Shown: positions 1 to 10,413 of the stretch, in pieces
How positions within the stretch are numbered: the stretch's first letter is position 1
Layout of the letters: each line of letters starts with the position of its first letter
Assembly (NCBI GenBank): GCA_013205245.1
Contig: JABMNH010000029.1
Coordinates: forward strand, 1-40,021
Reading direction: 5' to 3'
Length of the DNA: 40,021 bases
DNA from: Flavobacteriales bacterium
GTDB lineage: Bacteria > Bacteroidota > Bacteroidia > Flavobacteriales > Flavobacteriaceae
Notes under the pieces: model-generated
Told to the model about the DNA's origin: nothing
Seen by the model: only the letters and a program-made list of their open reading frames with translations
Database searches by the model: none
Made by a program: the position numbers and the translations under genes

Positions 1-990
1 AAAAAACCTAAAATTGCTGTTTTTGGTGGTGGAAGTTGGGCAACGGCCATTGTAAAAATGTTGTGCGAAAATAATGACAAAGTAGGCTGGTATATGCGTA
101 ATAAAGAAACCTTAACACATATTAGAAAATATAAGAATAATCCTAAATATTTAAGCTCTGTAGATTTTGACACAAAAAAATTAAACCTGTCTAACGACAT
201 TAATAAAATGGTGGCTTATGCCGATTATTTAATTTTTGTAATTCCATCGGCATTTCTAGAAGAGGCTTTAAATAGCCTAACCGCTCCCTTAAAAGACAAA
301 ATTATTTTTTCTGCAATCAAGGGTATTATTCCATCTACCGGATTAATTATAGGTGAACATTTTAATCAAAAATTCAATATTCCAATCGAAAATATTGGTG
401 TTATAACTGGGCCTTGTCATGCCGAAGAGGTCGCGCTAGAACGCTTATCATATCTTACCATCGCCTGTATTGATGAAGTTAAAGCCAATTTTATTGGCTC
501 AAATTTAGCTTGCGATTATATAAAAGTAAAAATATCTGATGATATTATAGGAACAGAATACGCCGCCATGCTTAAAAATATTTTTGCTATTGCGGCTGGT
601 ATGGCACATGGCTTACGTTATGGCGATAATTTTCAAGCTGTTTTAATGAGCAATGGTATTAGAGAAATGAAACGTTTTATCAAAAAAGTACATCACATGA
701 AACGCAACATAAACAACTCGGCTTATTTGGGCGATTTACTCGTTACCGGATATTCTACTTTTAGCCGCAACCGCATGTTTGGAACGATGATAGGAAAGGG
801 CTACACTGTAAAATCGGCTATGTTAGAAATGAGTATGGTTGCCGAAGGTTATTACGCTACTAAAAGTGCCTATCTTATCAATAAAAAGAATAAGGCTGAT
901 ACCCCAATAATCAATACCGTTTACCGCATTCTATACGAAGATAAAAATGCCAAAAAGGAGTTTGAAAAACTAACGAATAAATTAGATTAG
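1..990 (+). CDS. gpsA: Glycerol-3-phosphate dehydrogenase [NAD(P)+], 5' end outside window
   Basis: Cytoplasmic enzyme that reduces dihydroxyacetone phosphate to sn-glycerol-3-phosphate for phospholipid synthesis. The frame is open from base 1, upstream of the first ATG at 58. The residues before that ATG contain the Rossmann dinucleotide motif GGGSWAT (visible residues 9-15), so the real start lies just left of the window and 58 is not the start. Further family motifs are GPCHAEE (137-143), the catalytic Lys in MLKN (Lys192) followed by the AAGMAHGLRYGDN block, and LGDLLVT..STFSRNRMFG in the C-terminal domain. The visible 329 residues match the family's usual length of about 330, so only a few residues are missing. 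It converges on glpD with 21 bases between the stop codons and no terminator hairpin that I can see. Confidence 0.95.
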   Translation, partial: KKPKIAVFGGGSWATAIVKMLCENNDKVGWYMRNKETLTHIRKYKNNPKYLSSVDFDTKKLNLSNDINKMVAYADYLIFVIPSAFLEEALNSLTAPLKDKIIFSAIKGIIPSTGLIIGEHFNQKFNIPIENIGVITGPCHAEEVALERLSYLTIACIDEVKANFIGSNLACDYIKVKISDDIIGTEYAAMLKNIFAIAAGMAHGLRYGDNFQAVLMSNGIREMKRFIKKVHHMKRNINNSAYLGDLLVTGYSTFSRNRMFGTMIGKGYTVKSAMLEMSMVAEGYYATKSAYLINKKNKADTPIINTVYRILYEDKNAKKEFEKLTNKLD

Positions 991-1011
991 AAGTTTTTAT
1001 TTAGATTGTTC

Positions 1012-2661
1012 CTATGCCTCAAAATGCGAAGCCTTAAACAGCTCTTTTTCTAAGAGTTCATTTTCTGATTTTCTTTTCTCAACATCCCAATTAAAGTACT
1101 TAGCAAAGGTGTCTAAAATAGGGTCTTTTAATAGAGTAACACTCTTAATATCAAAATAAAAACGTCCTGTTCTGCGCATAAAAAAGTCTAAAGGCGCTTG
1201 GGTCATTTCATTTTTTATACAGAAATCCAATTCGGCTAAAGCCAAATTTATCATTGGAGAATTGCCTTTTAGGGTATTAAAATAAGTTAATATTTCATTG
1301 GTTTGTTTGCCATAATTCTGAACGAGATAGGCAGCGTCAATTGTTGAAAACCCAAAAGATTCTATCTGTGTAAATATTTTCTTTTGATAAGCCAAAACCG
1401 ATTTATAATTTTTAAAAGATCCGCCTGTTAAAGAAAGAACTTCTGTTTTAACCGAACCAAAAGTATGATTTAACCGGCGTTTATATTTTTTACACACCAA
1501 ATCTGTGACACGTTCTGCCATTTTTCTATAACCAGTTAATTTACCACCAGCGATAGAAATAAGACCAGAATCGGATACAAAAATTTCATCCTTCCGCGAA
1601 AGCTCTGAAGCCAATTTTCCTTCTTCGTGTATAAGTGGCCGCAATCCAGCCCAACTCGATTGCACATCATCTAAACTCAAATTAATAGTTGGAAACATCT
1701 GGTTAACGGCACTTATTAAATATAGAGCATCAGTAATTGTAACCGTTACATTTTCTTTATCTGCTTGGTAATTGGTGTCGGTTGTGCCAATATAAGTCGT
1801 CTTGCCACGTGGAATAGCAAACATCATCCGTCCATCTGGCACATCAAAATAAACAGCTTGTTTTATAGGTAATTTTTTACGGTCAAACACCAAATGAATG
1901 CCTTTGGTTAAGTGCAAACGTTTCCCTGTTTCAGATGCGTTTAAAACACGCAGTTCATCTACCCAAGGACCAGTAGCACTCACAATATATTTTGCGTTAA
2001 TTTTAAGAGCCGTTTTTGTGATAGTATCTTCTCCTTCTATGCCTGTTACAAAACCATTTTTGTAATTAAATTGTGTGGCTTTGCAAAAATTAAGGGCGAC
2101 AGCTTTGTGTTTTACAGCTGTTTTTATGACTTCTATTGTTAGGCGGGCATCATCTGTGCGGTATTCGGCGTAATAACCGGCACCTTCTAAAATATTTTTA
2201 GGTAATAAAGGTTCTAAATCAAGTGCTTCTTTTTTATTGAGCATTCTGCGTTTGTCTTCGCCTGTTACTTTTGCTAAAACGTCGTAGATTTTTAGACCTA
2301 CCGATGTCAACCATTTGCCATATGTGCCGTCTTCAATTATGGGAAGTAGCATTTTTTCAGGTAAGACTAAATGAGGTGCAAGCTTGTGCACAATGGCGCG
2401 TTCTGTACCCACTTCTTTTACCAACCAAAAATCGAATTGTTTTAAATAGCGTAAACCACCGTGAATGAGTTTAGTCGATTTACTACTGGTACCTGAGGCA
2501 AAATCACCTTTTTCAACAAGGGCTACTTTCATGCCTCTTGAAGCTGCGTCAAGCGCGATGCCAGCACCGGTAATACCGCCACCGATGATGAGTAAATCAA
2601 ACTCGGTAGTTTGTAAATCTTTTATGATTTGTGTTCTGTTTAAAGCTGAAAAGTTGTTCAT
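1012..2661 (-). CDS. glpD: Aerobic glycerol-3-phosphate dehydrogenase (FAD, quinone-linked)
   Basis: Membrane-associated flavoprotein that oxidises glycerol-3-phosphate to dihydroxyacetone phosphate and passes electrons to the quinone pool. The 549 residues begin with an FAD-binding GGGITGAG motif (27-34), followed by the glp dehydrogenase signature GTSSKSTKLIHGGLRYL. A second flavin-contacting segment, SIAGGKLTGYRKMAE, lies near residue 370, and a C-terminal helical domain follows. The length agrees with GlpD from other Bacteroidota and Bacillota (about 520-570). It is the last gene of a tightly packed glpF-glpK-glpD series, starting 7 bases after the glpK stop, so translation is probably coupled. 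No glpR-type regulator is in the window. Its product opposes that of the convergent gpsA. Confidence 0.96.
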   Translation of the reverse strand: MNNFSALNRTQIIKDLQTTEFDLLIIGGGITGAGIALDAASRGMKVALVEKGDFASGTSSKSTKLIHGGLRYLKQFDFWLVKEVGTERAIVHKLAPHLVLPEKMLLPIIEDGTYGKWLTSVGLKIYDVLAKVTGEDKRRMLNKKEALDLEPLLPKNILEGAGYYAEYRTDDARLTIEVIKTAVKHKAVALNFCKATQFNYKNGFVTGIEGEDTITKTALKINAKYIVSATGPWVDELRVLNASETGKRLHLTKGIHLVFDRKKLPIKQAVYFDVPDGRMMFAIPRGKTTYIGTTDTNYQADKENVTVTITDALYLISAVNQMFPTINLSLDDVQSSWAGLRPLIHEEGKLASELSRKDEIFVSDSGLISIAGGKLTGYRKMAERVTDLVCKKYKRRLNHTFGSVKTEVLSLTGGSFKNYKSVLAYQKKIFTQIESFGFSTIDAAYLVQNYGKQTNEILTYFNTLKGNSPMINLALAELDFCIKNEMTQAPLDFFMRRTGRFYFDIKSVTLLKDPILDTFAKYFNWDVEKRKSENELLEKELFKASHFEA

Positions 2662-2668
2662 AGTTGTC

Positions 2669-4958
<2,290 letters not shown>

Positions 4959-4996
4959 AAAGGTTTGGTTTAAAATATTATCTAGCCAATTTACTA

Positions 4997-6142
4997 TTAA
5001 TTTTTAAATATTTCACTCTTAGGATGAAAAGCAAACCATGCAAATGCAAAATGATTGCTATGAGGTTCAATTGTGAGTTGTTTTCCTTTTAATTTCCCCT
5101 CGTAACAACGGCCAGTTATATCCCATTTCGATTTTGTTTCGTTGTCCATAAATACATTGTCTTTCTTTGAGAAGCTTAGGTATTTCTTGTCAACTATTGC
5201 TTTAAAAACAGTAACAGATCCTACATCTTTTGAAGTAGAAATATCATTTTCGTCTAAAATAGAAACAGTTCCAGCTTTATGAAAAAGCACCACTTTACTT
5301 GTTTTAAAAGTGTCGTTTACAACACCATCTTTGGCAATACTTGTAAAACTATATACTTTGTAATTTCCTTCATTTTCAATATCAACAACACGCTCCATGG
5401 CAGGCAGGCGTTTATCTACTTTGTCACTGTTAAAAAAGTGCTCAATTGGGTTCTTTTTTTCGTCATATTTTTTATAAGGGTTGTGGCCATACATTTTTTC
5501 GTTTTGGGCAAATCCTGTCTTTTTAGACATAAGCTCTCCATTAGGATAACGCATAAAGAATTCGTCAACAGAAATAATTAAAGATGGAATCACATTGAGT
5601 TGGGCTTTGTTATAATCACCCACAATACCTGTTCCTAATAATTGTTGCCACAATGTTTCTGTTTTTCTATCTAGCATTACCATATCACTATTTCGTAACA
5701 TGCCAGAAGCTTCAAACTCTAAGGTTTCTCTTATACCGTTATGATTTAAAACACGGTCATAAACAATACCCGAATTGCATAATGGGCAATAGGTTACTAA
5801 AATAGATTTACCACCAAGTTCATCGTTAGATATTTCGTGCATCGTTAAAATATTTAACGAATAGGCTTTCGCAAAACCATTTATTGCGACTACAATAACT
5901 GGTTCTTTTCCAAAAAACATTTTTAAACCTTCAGTCTTACCTACAAATTTAGGATTGTCTAAAGTTGGAAAAGAGCTTTTTGGCAACACAATTTGAATTT
6001 CAGAAAGTGGGACAGAGTGGTTTATAGTATCTGTTTTCCAAGTAAATGGGAGGTTTTTTTTGTTTTTGAATTGCGCTTCTGCGATGTTGATACAGCATAA
6101 AAAGGCAACAAATATTGTTATACTCAGACCATTTTTAAACAT
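4997..6142 (-). CDS. Secreted DUF3179-family protein with CPLC motif
   Basis: Function unknown. The N-terminus (MFKNGLSITI followed by a hydrophobic stretch ending in IAEAQF) is a Sec signal peptide, so the protein should act outside the inner membrane. The body matches DUF3179: an early VAINGFAKAYSLNILTMHEI segment, then VTYCPLCNSGIVYDR with a Cys pair at residues 119 and 122, and a C-terminal GKQLTIEPHSNHFAFAWFAFHP block. The CPLC pair followed by a conserved Asn suggests a metal or redox site, but that is inference. It lies 42 bases after the molybdopterin oxidoreductase stop and 38 before glpF, all on the same strand. At 381 residues it appears full length. Family assignment is firm; role is not. 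Confidence 0.85.
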   Translation of the reverse strand: MFKNGLSITIFVAFLCCINIAEAQFKNKKNLPFTWKTDTINHSVPLSEIQIVLPKSSFPTLDNPKFVGKTEGLKMFFGKEPVIVVAINGFAKAYSLNILTMHEISNDELGGKSILVTYCPLCNSGIVYDRVLNHNGIRETLEFEASGMLRNSDMVMLDRKTETLWQQLLGTGIVGDYNKAQLNVIPSLIISVDEFFMRYPNGELMSKKTGFAQNEKMYGHNPYKKYDEKKNPIEHFFNSDKVDKRLPAMERVVDIENEGNYKVYSFTSIAKDGVVNDTFKTSKVVLFHKAGTVSILDENDISTSKDVGSVTVFKAIVDKKYLSFSKKDNVFMDNETKSKWDITGRCYEGKLKGKQLTIEPHSNHFAFAWFAFHPKSEIFKN

Positions 6143-6184
6143 AGTTATAGATTTTAGTTAGTTAGATGTTTTTGGACGATATGA

Positions 6185-8296
6185 TTAGTTGAAACTTTCA
6201 ACTTTAACTTTTGTCCCACTAAAATCTGCATTACCAGTTAAATCATCCCTTTTTAAAGGATTGGTTAAATCGTTTATGCTCACACCTGTATTTTGTTGTG
6301 CAACACTTAAATTTGTTCCTTTTCTGTGATGTCCCCATCCATGAGGAATGCTTACAACACCAGTCATCATATCATCTGTAATTTCTACGGGTAATTTAAC
6401 GCTTCCAACGTCTGATGTTACTTTTGCAATTTGACCTTCTTTAAGATTTAAGCTTTCAGCATCCTTAGCATTTATAAGTAATGTACAGCGTTCTTTACCT
6501 TTTGTCAAACGTTTGCTGTTGTGCATCCACGAATTGTTTGAGCGCAAATGACGGCGCCCAATTAATGAAAAAGGGAAGTCAGAATTCTCTTCTACTTTTA
6601 ATTGTGCCAACCTTGTTTTTAAGCGTTCTAAATCTTTTATAAATAAAGGATGTGCTAAGTCAATTTTCTTATCGGATGTAAATAAACGTTCTGGTAATTG
6701 TGGTTTTAATGGGCCATAATCTAATCCGTGTGGGTGTTTTTTTAATTCGCCTACAGATAATTTAGGCTCAGTATAACTGCTAAATTGCAACATATAATCC
6801 AACGTTTGCTCTAAGTTTGCAGGATTTTTTTGTCCGCTTAAGCGCGATGCTAAAGCTTCTAAAATTTCCCAATCGTGACGTTGGCCTTCTGATTTTTTAA
6901 ACAATGCTTCGGCATATTTAGCCGTATTTCTGATGGCGAACTGATGAAAAACCAAATCGTAAATTGGCGTTTCTAAACCTGTTGTTGTAGGTAAAATAAT
7001 GTTGGCATATTTGGTGGTTTCATTCAAATAAATATCGATAGCTACCATAAAATCTAAAGATTCTAAAGCTTCTTCCAAATGTTTGCCATTTGGCGTAGAT
7101 AACACAGGATTTCCTGCAATGGTTACCAATGCTTTTATCTGATCTTCACCAGGTGTTAAAATTTCATCCGCTAAGGTTGATACAGGAAATTCTCCTGTAA
7201 ATTCTGGTAATTTGTGTACCCTACTTTGCCGTTTGTTAAAGCTTCCTGTTTTGCCAGTCATTTTAGACATCCCTACCACATCAACAGCTGGTTTTGTAAA
7301 AAGTGCGCCGCCGATGGTATCTAAATTGCCCGTAACAATGTTTAAAACATTGACCAACCATTGGCAAAGTCCGCCAAATTCTTGGGTAGAAAGTCCCATG
7401 CGACCATAACAAACCGCTGTTTTTGCATTCGCAAATTCACGAGCTAAAGTTTCAATATCTTCTGTATTTACACCTATAATACTCGCTACTTTTTCTGGCG
7501 GATAATTTTTTACAAGGTCTTTAATGGTATCCCATCCGTTAAGGTGGTCTTTTAAATGTCCTTGTGTTGCTAAATTTTCATCAAAAAGAACATGGATTAA
7601 GGCGAGAAGTAATAAGGCATCGGTACCAGGTTTTATATAATGATGCGTGTTCGCAATTTTAGAAGTTTCGGTAAATCGGGGATCGACAACAACAACTTTT
7701 CCGCCACGTCTTTTGATGGCTTTTAGGCGATTTGGAAAATCGGGAGCGGTCATAATACTGCCATTTGATGCCGCAGGATTGCCGCCCATAATGAGCATAA
7801 AATCGGTGCGATCAATATCTGGAATTGGGAACATTAAATAATGACCAAACATCATTAAAGATGCAAAATGATGTGGCAGTTGGTCAACCGAAGTTGCAGA
7901 ATAACGTTGATTAGACCCAATGCTTTTTATAAAGTTTGAACCAAATAACATTGTGCCAATATTATGTACACTCGGATTTCCTTGATAAGTTCCCACAGCG
8001 TTTTGCCCATATTTCTCTTGGGTGTTTTTTAATTGGGTAGCCACTTCATCAAAAGCTTCTTTCCAAGAAATGTCAACCCAACCATTTTCAGTACGTTTTA
8101 TGGGTGTTTTTAAACGGTCTTTATCGGTATGTAAATCTTCTAGAGCAGTCGCTTTTGGGCAAATATGACCTTTGCTTAAATCGTCTTTTTTATCGCCTTT
8201 TATGGCAATAACCGCGTTGTCTTTATAAGTAATTTCAAGACCGCACATGGCTTCGCACAAATTGCAGGTGCGGTAATGTGTTTTAATATCTTCCAT
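6185..8296 (-). CDS. Cytoplasmic molybdopterin oxidoreductase with N-terminal 4Fe-4S site
   Basis: Member of the DMSO-reductase superfamily; substrate not identifiable. From the chosen start the 703 residues open with a 4Fe-4S signature, Cys11, Cys14, Cys18 and Cys46. A molybdopterin-binding region (GGNPAASNGS, VVVVDPRFTET) and a C-terminal dinucleotide-binding domain (INAKDAESLNLKEGQ, then GWGHHRKG) follow. There is no Tat or Sec signal, so it should be cytoplasmic. By position, the molybdenum ligand would fall in RYSATSVDQ (Ser133 or nearby), not Cys or selenocysteine. I prefer the ATG at 8296: it overlaps the preceding stop as TAATG, indicating translational coupling, while an ATG at 8314 would overlap that gene by 19 bases. 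No partner iron-sulfur or membrane subunit lies next to it. Databases often label such proteins nitrate reductase or formate dehydrogenase, which I would not assume. Confidence 0.85.
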   Translation of the reverse strand: MEDIKTHYRTCNLCEAMCGLEITYKDNAVIAIKGDKKDDLSKGHICPKATALEDLHTDKDRLKTPIKRTENGWVDISWKEAFDEVATQLKNTQEKYGQNAVGTYQGNPSVHNIGTMLFGSNFIKSIGSNQRYSATSVDQLPHHFASLMMFGHYLMFPIPDIDRTDFMLIMGGNPAASNGSIMTAPDFPNRLKAIKRRGGKVVVVDPRFTETSKIANTHHYIKPGTDALLLLALIHVLFDENLATQGHLKDHLNGWDTIKDLVKNYPPEKVASIIGVNTEDIETLAREFANAKTAVCYGRMGLSTQEFGGLCQWLVNVLNIVTGNLDTIGGALFTKPAVDVVGMSKMTGKTGSFNKRQSRVHKLPEFTGEFPVSTLADEILTPGEDQIKALVTIAGNPVLSTPNGKHLEEALESLDFMVAIDIYLNETTKYANIILPTTTGLETPIYDLVFHQFAIRNTAKYAEALFKKSEGQRHDWEILEALASRLSGQKNPANLEQTLDYMLQFSSYTEPKLSVGELKKHPHGLDYGPLKPQLPERLFTSDKKIDLAHPLFIKDLERLKTRLAQLKVEENSDFPFSLIGRRHLRSNNSWMHNSKRLTKGKERCTLLINAKDAESLNLKEGQIAKVTSDVGSVKLPVEITDDMMTGVVSIPHGWGHHRKGTNLSVAQQNTGVSINDLTNPLKRDDLTGNADFSGTKVKVESFN

Positions 8297-8685
8297 TATT
8301 GAGCCGTTTGACAAGCGATTAATCCGCCATATTCTAAAGCCAAATTGCGATCGGTTGCTATTTTTTGATAATCGGGATTAGAAACCATTGCGAAAAAATG
8401 ATCTACAGAAGGATATTCAACTAAAAAAGCCAAATGCGGTTGCTTGTTTAAATTGCCAATTAGCGAGGTGTGTACGTGCCCTTTCCAAATTAGTTTGGCG
8501 CCAGATTTTGCCACAAACGGACGCGCATTTTTAAAATAACGCGCATAAGCTTCTTGACCCGTTTCGCCTGTTTCGGTTTTGGCTTTAAACTTCAAAATAT
8601 TGAGCATGGTTACAGGTGTGTTTTTAGGATAGGTCTGTAGTTGCGCTAATTGTTCTGGTGTTGGGCTAATTTGATTTGTTAGCAT
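8296..8685 (-). CDS. DUF1330-family small protein
   Basis: A 129-residue soluble protein of the DUF1330 (dimeric alpha-beta barrel-like) family, function unknown. Characteristic parts are the N-terminal MLNILKFKAK strand, an AYARYFKNARPFVAKSGAKLIWKG helix-strand unit, and the C-terminal YPSVDHFFAMVSNPDYQKIATDRNLALEYGGLI, where family members carry a conserved YPS..AF..M..dp.Y pattern. It has no signal peptide. Its stop overlaps the start of the molybdopterin oxidoreductase (TAATG), so the two are almost certainly co-expressed, and a -7 element lies 70 bases upstream. The pairing suggests an accessory or partner role in the same reaction, which is inference only. Confidence 0.82.
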   Translation of the reverse strand: MLTNQISPTPEQLAQLQTYPKNTPVTMLNILKFKAKTETGETGQEAYARYFKNARPFVAKSGAKLIWKGHVHTSLIGNLNKQPHLAFLVEYPSVDHFFAMVSNPDYQKIATDRNLALEYGGLIACQTAQ

Positions 8686-8755
8686 TGTTGTTTTTATTTA
8701 AAAAATTATAGCTTTTAGTGTAAAAAAAGTAGTGATTCTTACACAATAAGGTTTT

Positions 8756-8763
8756 CAAATGTA
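8756..8763 (-). promoter_or_regulatory. Putative -7 element upstream of the DUF1330 operon
   Basis: TACATTTG on the minus strand fits the Bacteroidota housekeeping -7 consensus TAnnTTTG exactly and lies 70 bases upstream of the DUF1330 start. No clear -33 TTG is at the expected spacing. Between it and the start codon is an inverted repeat, GTGTAA (8718-8723) and TTACAC (8739-8744), in the presumed leader. Confidence 0.5.
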
Positions 8764-8790
8764 ATAAAAAATGAACAAGGTATTACTTAG

Positions 8791-8810
8791 CAAGGGAACA
8801 TGTTCTCTTG
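8791..8810. promoter_or_regulatory. 20-bp near-perfect palindrome, possible operator
   Basis: The arms CAAGGGAACA and TGTTCTCTTG form a 20-bp inverted repeat with a single mismatched position pair around a perfect GAACATGTTC core. It sits directly after the aldehyde dehydrogenase stop codon and about 50 bases upstream of the expected transcription start of the DUF1330 operon, where a dimeric activator could bind. It lacks a T tract, so it is a poor intrinsic terminator. The binding protein is unknown. Confidence 0.4.
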
Positions 8811-10172
8811 TTAAAACTTCATAAACCGACTAATCCATTTTAATTTAAATGGCGTGTGTGGATAATATTTAAGAGGTAATTCTAACCAAGTTGGTTTATC
8901 GAGTATGCTTTTATAATGTGTAAAGCATTTAAATCCGGATTCACCGTGATAATTACCCATGCCGCTTGGCCCTACACCACCAAAGGGGAGTTTGGTGTTT
9001 GTAATATGCATAACAGCATCGTTAACAGCGCCACCACCAAATGATATTTTACTTAAAATATCATTTTTATCTTCACTATTGTTTGTAAACACATAACAAG
9101 ATAATGGTTTTGGCAAACTGTTGACTTTATTAACGGCATCTTCTAGCGAAACGTATGACATTACAGGAAGAATGGGGCCAAAAATTTCTTCTTGCATCAC
9201 GGCGTCTTCAAAAGTAACATTGTGTAAAAGCGTTGGTTCGATATACCTATTTTCGACATCTATTTTACCTCCAAAATAGACCTTTTCGGGATCGAGTATT
9301 TTTTTGAGTCGCTCAACATTGCGGTCATTTATAATTTGAACATAGTTGTCGTTTTTAAAAGAAAACTGTTCTTTTAAAATTTCGGCTTTAGCCAATTCTA
9401 AAAATTTCTGAGAGATATCATTGTGCACCAAAATATAATCTGGCGCAATACACGTCTGCCCGGCATTTAAAAATTTTGCCCAAATCAGGCGTTTTACGGT
9501 CATTTTTAAATTGCAATTTTTAGTGATAAAAGCAGGACTTTTTCCGCCTAATTCTAGTGTAACCGGTGTCAAATTTTTGGCGGCTGCTTGGTACACAATT
9601 TTACCGACTTGTGTGCTTCCGGTAAAGAAAATCTTATCAAATTTTTGTTTGAGTAATGCGGTTGTTTCTGCAACGCCACCTTCTACAACTTTAAGAAAAT
9701 TGGCGTCAAAATTTTGACTGATGAGTTTTGCCATGATGGCACTGGTTTTGGCTGATAATTCGCTTGGTTTTATAACTACAGTATTACCCGCAGCAATCGC
9801 TGCTACAACGGGTGCGATGGTTAATTGATATGGATAATTCCACGCGCCGATTACCAAACAAACGCCTAAAGGTTCTGGAATGATGTAACTTTTTGCGGGA
9901 GAATTTAGAAAATTTGTGCCAACGCGTTTTACTTTTCCCCAAGATTTGAGATGTCGGCGTGCGTCTTTTATATCGTGATAAACCAAAGCCAGTTCACTTG
10001 TAAAAGTCTCGAAAGACGATTTTTTAAAATCCTTATAAATGGCGTCATAAAGCGCCTGTTCATTTGCTTTTAGAACGTTATCTAATTTTTTTAATTGCTT
10101 GAGGCGAAAGTTGAAATTTTTGGTGGCGTGTGTATTAAAAAACTGTCGTTGATTTGCTACAATCTGATTCAT
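8811..10172 (-). CDS. NAD(P)-dependent aldehyde dehydrogenase, family 3-like
   Basis: Oxidises aldehydes, probably medium or long-chain aliphatic or aromatic ones, to carboxylic acids. Family 3 features are the short length (453 residues), the WNYP motif with oxyanion Asn112, FTGSTQVGK (183-191), LELGGKSP with general base Glu207, and NAGQTCIAPDY with nucleophile Cys241. EEIFGPILPV and PFGGVGPSGMGNYHG close the catalytic domain. The C-terminus is basic and partly hydrophobic but has no clear membrane anchor, so cytoplasmic or peripheral localisation is likely. It lies 49 bases downstream of a tiny membrane-protein gene on the same strand and has its own possible promoter inside an inverted repeat (10185-10210). 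Substrate specificity cannot be read from the sequence. Confidence 0.92.
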   Translation of the reverse strand: MNQIVANQRQFFNTHATKNFNFRLKQLKKLDNVLKANEQALYDAIYKDFKKSSFETFTSELALVYHDIKDARRHLKSWGKVKRVGTNFLNSPAKSYIIPEPLGVCLVIGAWNYPYQLTIAPVVAAIAAGNTVVIKPSELSAKTSAIMAKLISQNFDANFLKVVEGGVAETTALLKQKFDKIFFTGSTQVGKIVYQAAAKNLTPVTLELGGKSPAFITKNCNLKMTVKRLIWAKFLNAGQTCIAPDYILVHNDISQKFLELAKAEILKEQFSFKNDNYVQIINDRNVERLKKILDPEKVYFGGKIDVENRYIEPTLLHNVTFEDAVMQEEIFGPILPVMSYVSLEDAVNKVNSLPKPLSCYVFTNNSEDKNDILSKISFGGGAVNDAVMHITNTKLPFGGVGPSGMGNYHGESGFKCFTHYKSILDKPTWLELPLKYYPHTPFKLKWISRFMKF

Positions 10173-10184
10173 GAGAAAGTTTAT

Positions 10185-10210
10185 TTTTAGATTATAAAGA
10201 TAATCTAAAA
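10185..10210. repeat. Perfect 11-bp inverted repeat with 4-base loop before the aldehyde dehydrogenase gene
   Basis: TTTTAGATTAT and ATAATCTAAAA pair perfectly around an AAAG loop, starting 13 bases upstream of the aldehyde dehydrogenase ATG. On the minus strand the centre reads TATCTTTA (10202-10195), one base off the -7 consensus, so the repeat may be an operator over the promoter. It may instead be an RNA hairpin between the two genes. It has no downstream T tract in either direction. Confidence 0.5.
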
Positions 10211-10221
10211 GTTACAAAAAA

Positions 10222-10413
10222 CTAGAGGTCTTTATTTCGTCGTTTTTTGGCTTGATAAAAAAAGAAATAAGCCAAACCAATTAAGATAACAAAAGGCATC
10301 ATTTCGCCAATAAAAACACCAATGGCATAACCATTGTTTGGCGCATCTTTTAATTTTTGTTCAACATCTACTTGTTGAAAAACCCGTACTACTGATAAGA
10401 AATTTATTGACAT
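10222..10413 (-). CDS. Small single-pass membrane protein
   Basis: A 63-residue protein of unknown function with an N-terminal soluble part (about 30 residues), one strongly hydrophobic helix (VFIGEMMPFVILIGLAYFFF) and a basic tail (QAKKRRNKDL), which suggests N-out, C-in topology. I placed the start at the ATG at 10413, which overlaps the preceding stop as TGATG. A TTG three bases earlier is also in frame. The overlap with the crotonase gene argues for translational coupling. Homologues next to acyl-CoA genes are not something I can recall with certainty. Confidence 0.65.
   Translation of the reverse strand: MSINFLSVVRVFQQVDVEQKLKDAPNNGYAIGVFIGEMMPFVILIGLAYFFFYQAKKRRNKDL

Noticed and set aside
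8796..8805. GAACATGTTC as a LexA or SOS box
   Set aside because: Gram-positive-type LexA boxes have four bases between GAAC and GTTC, here only two, and no SOS gene is adjacent.
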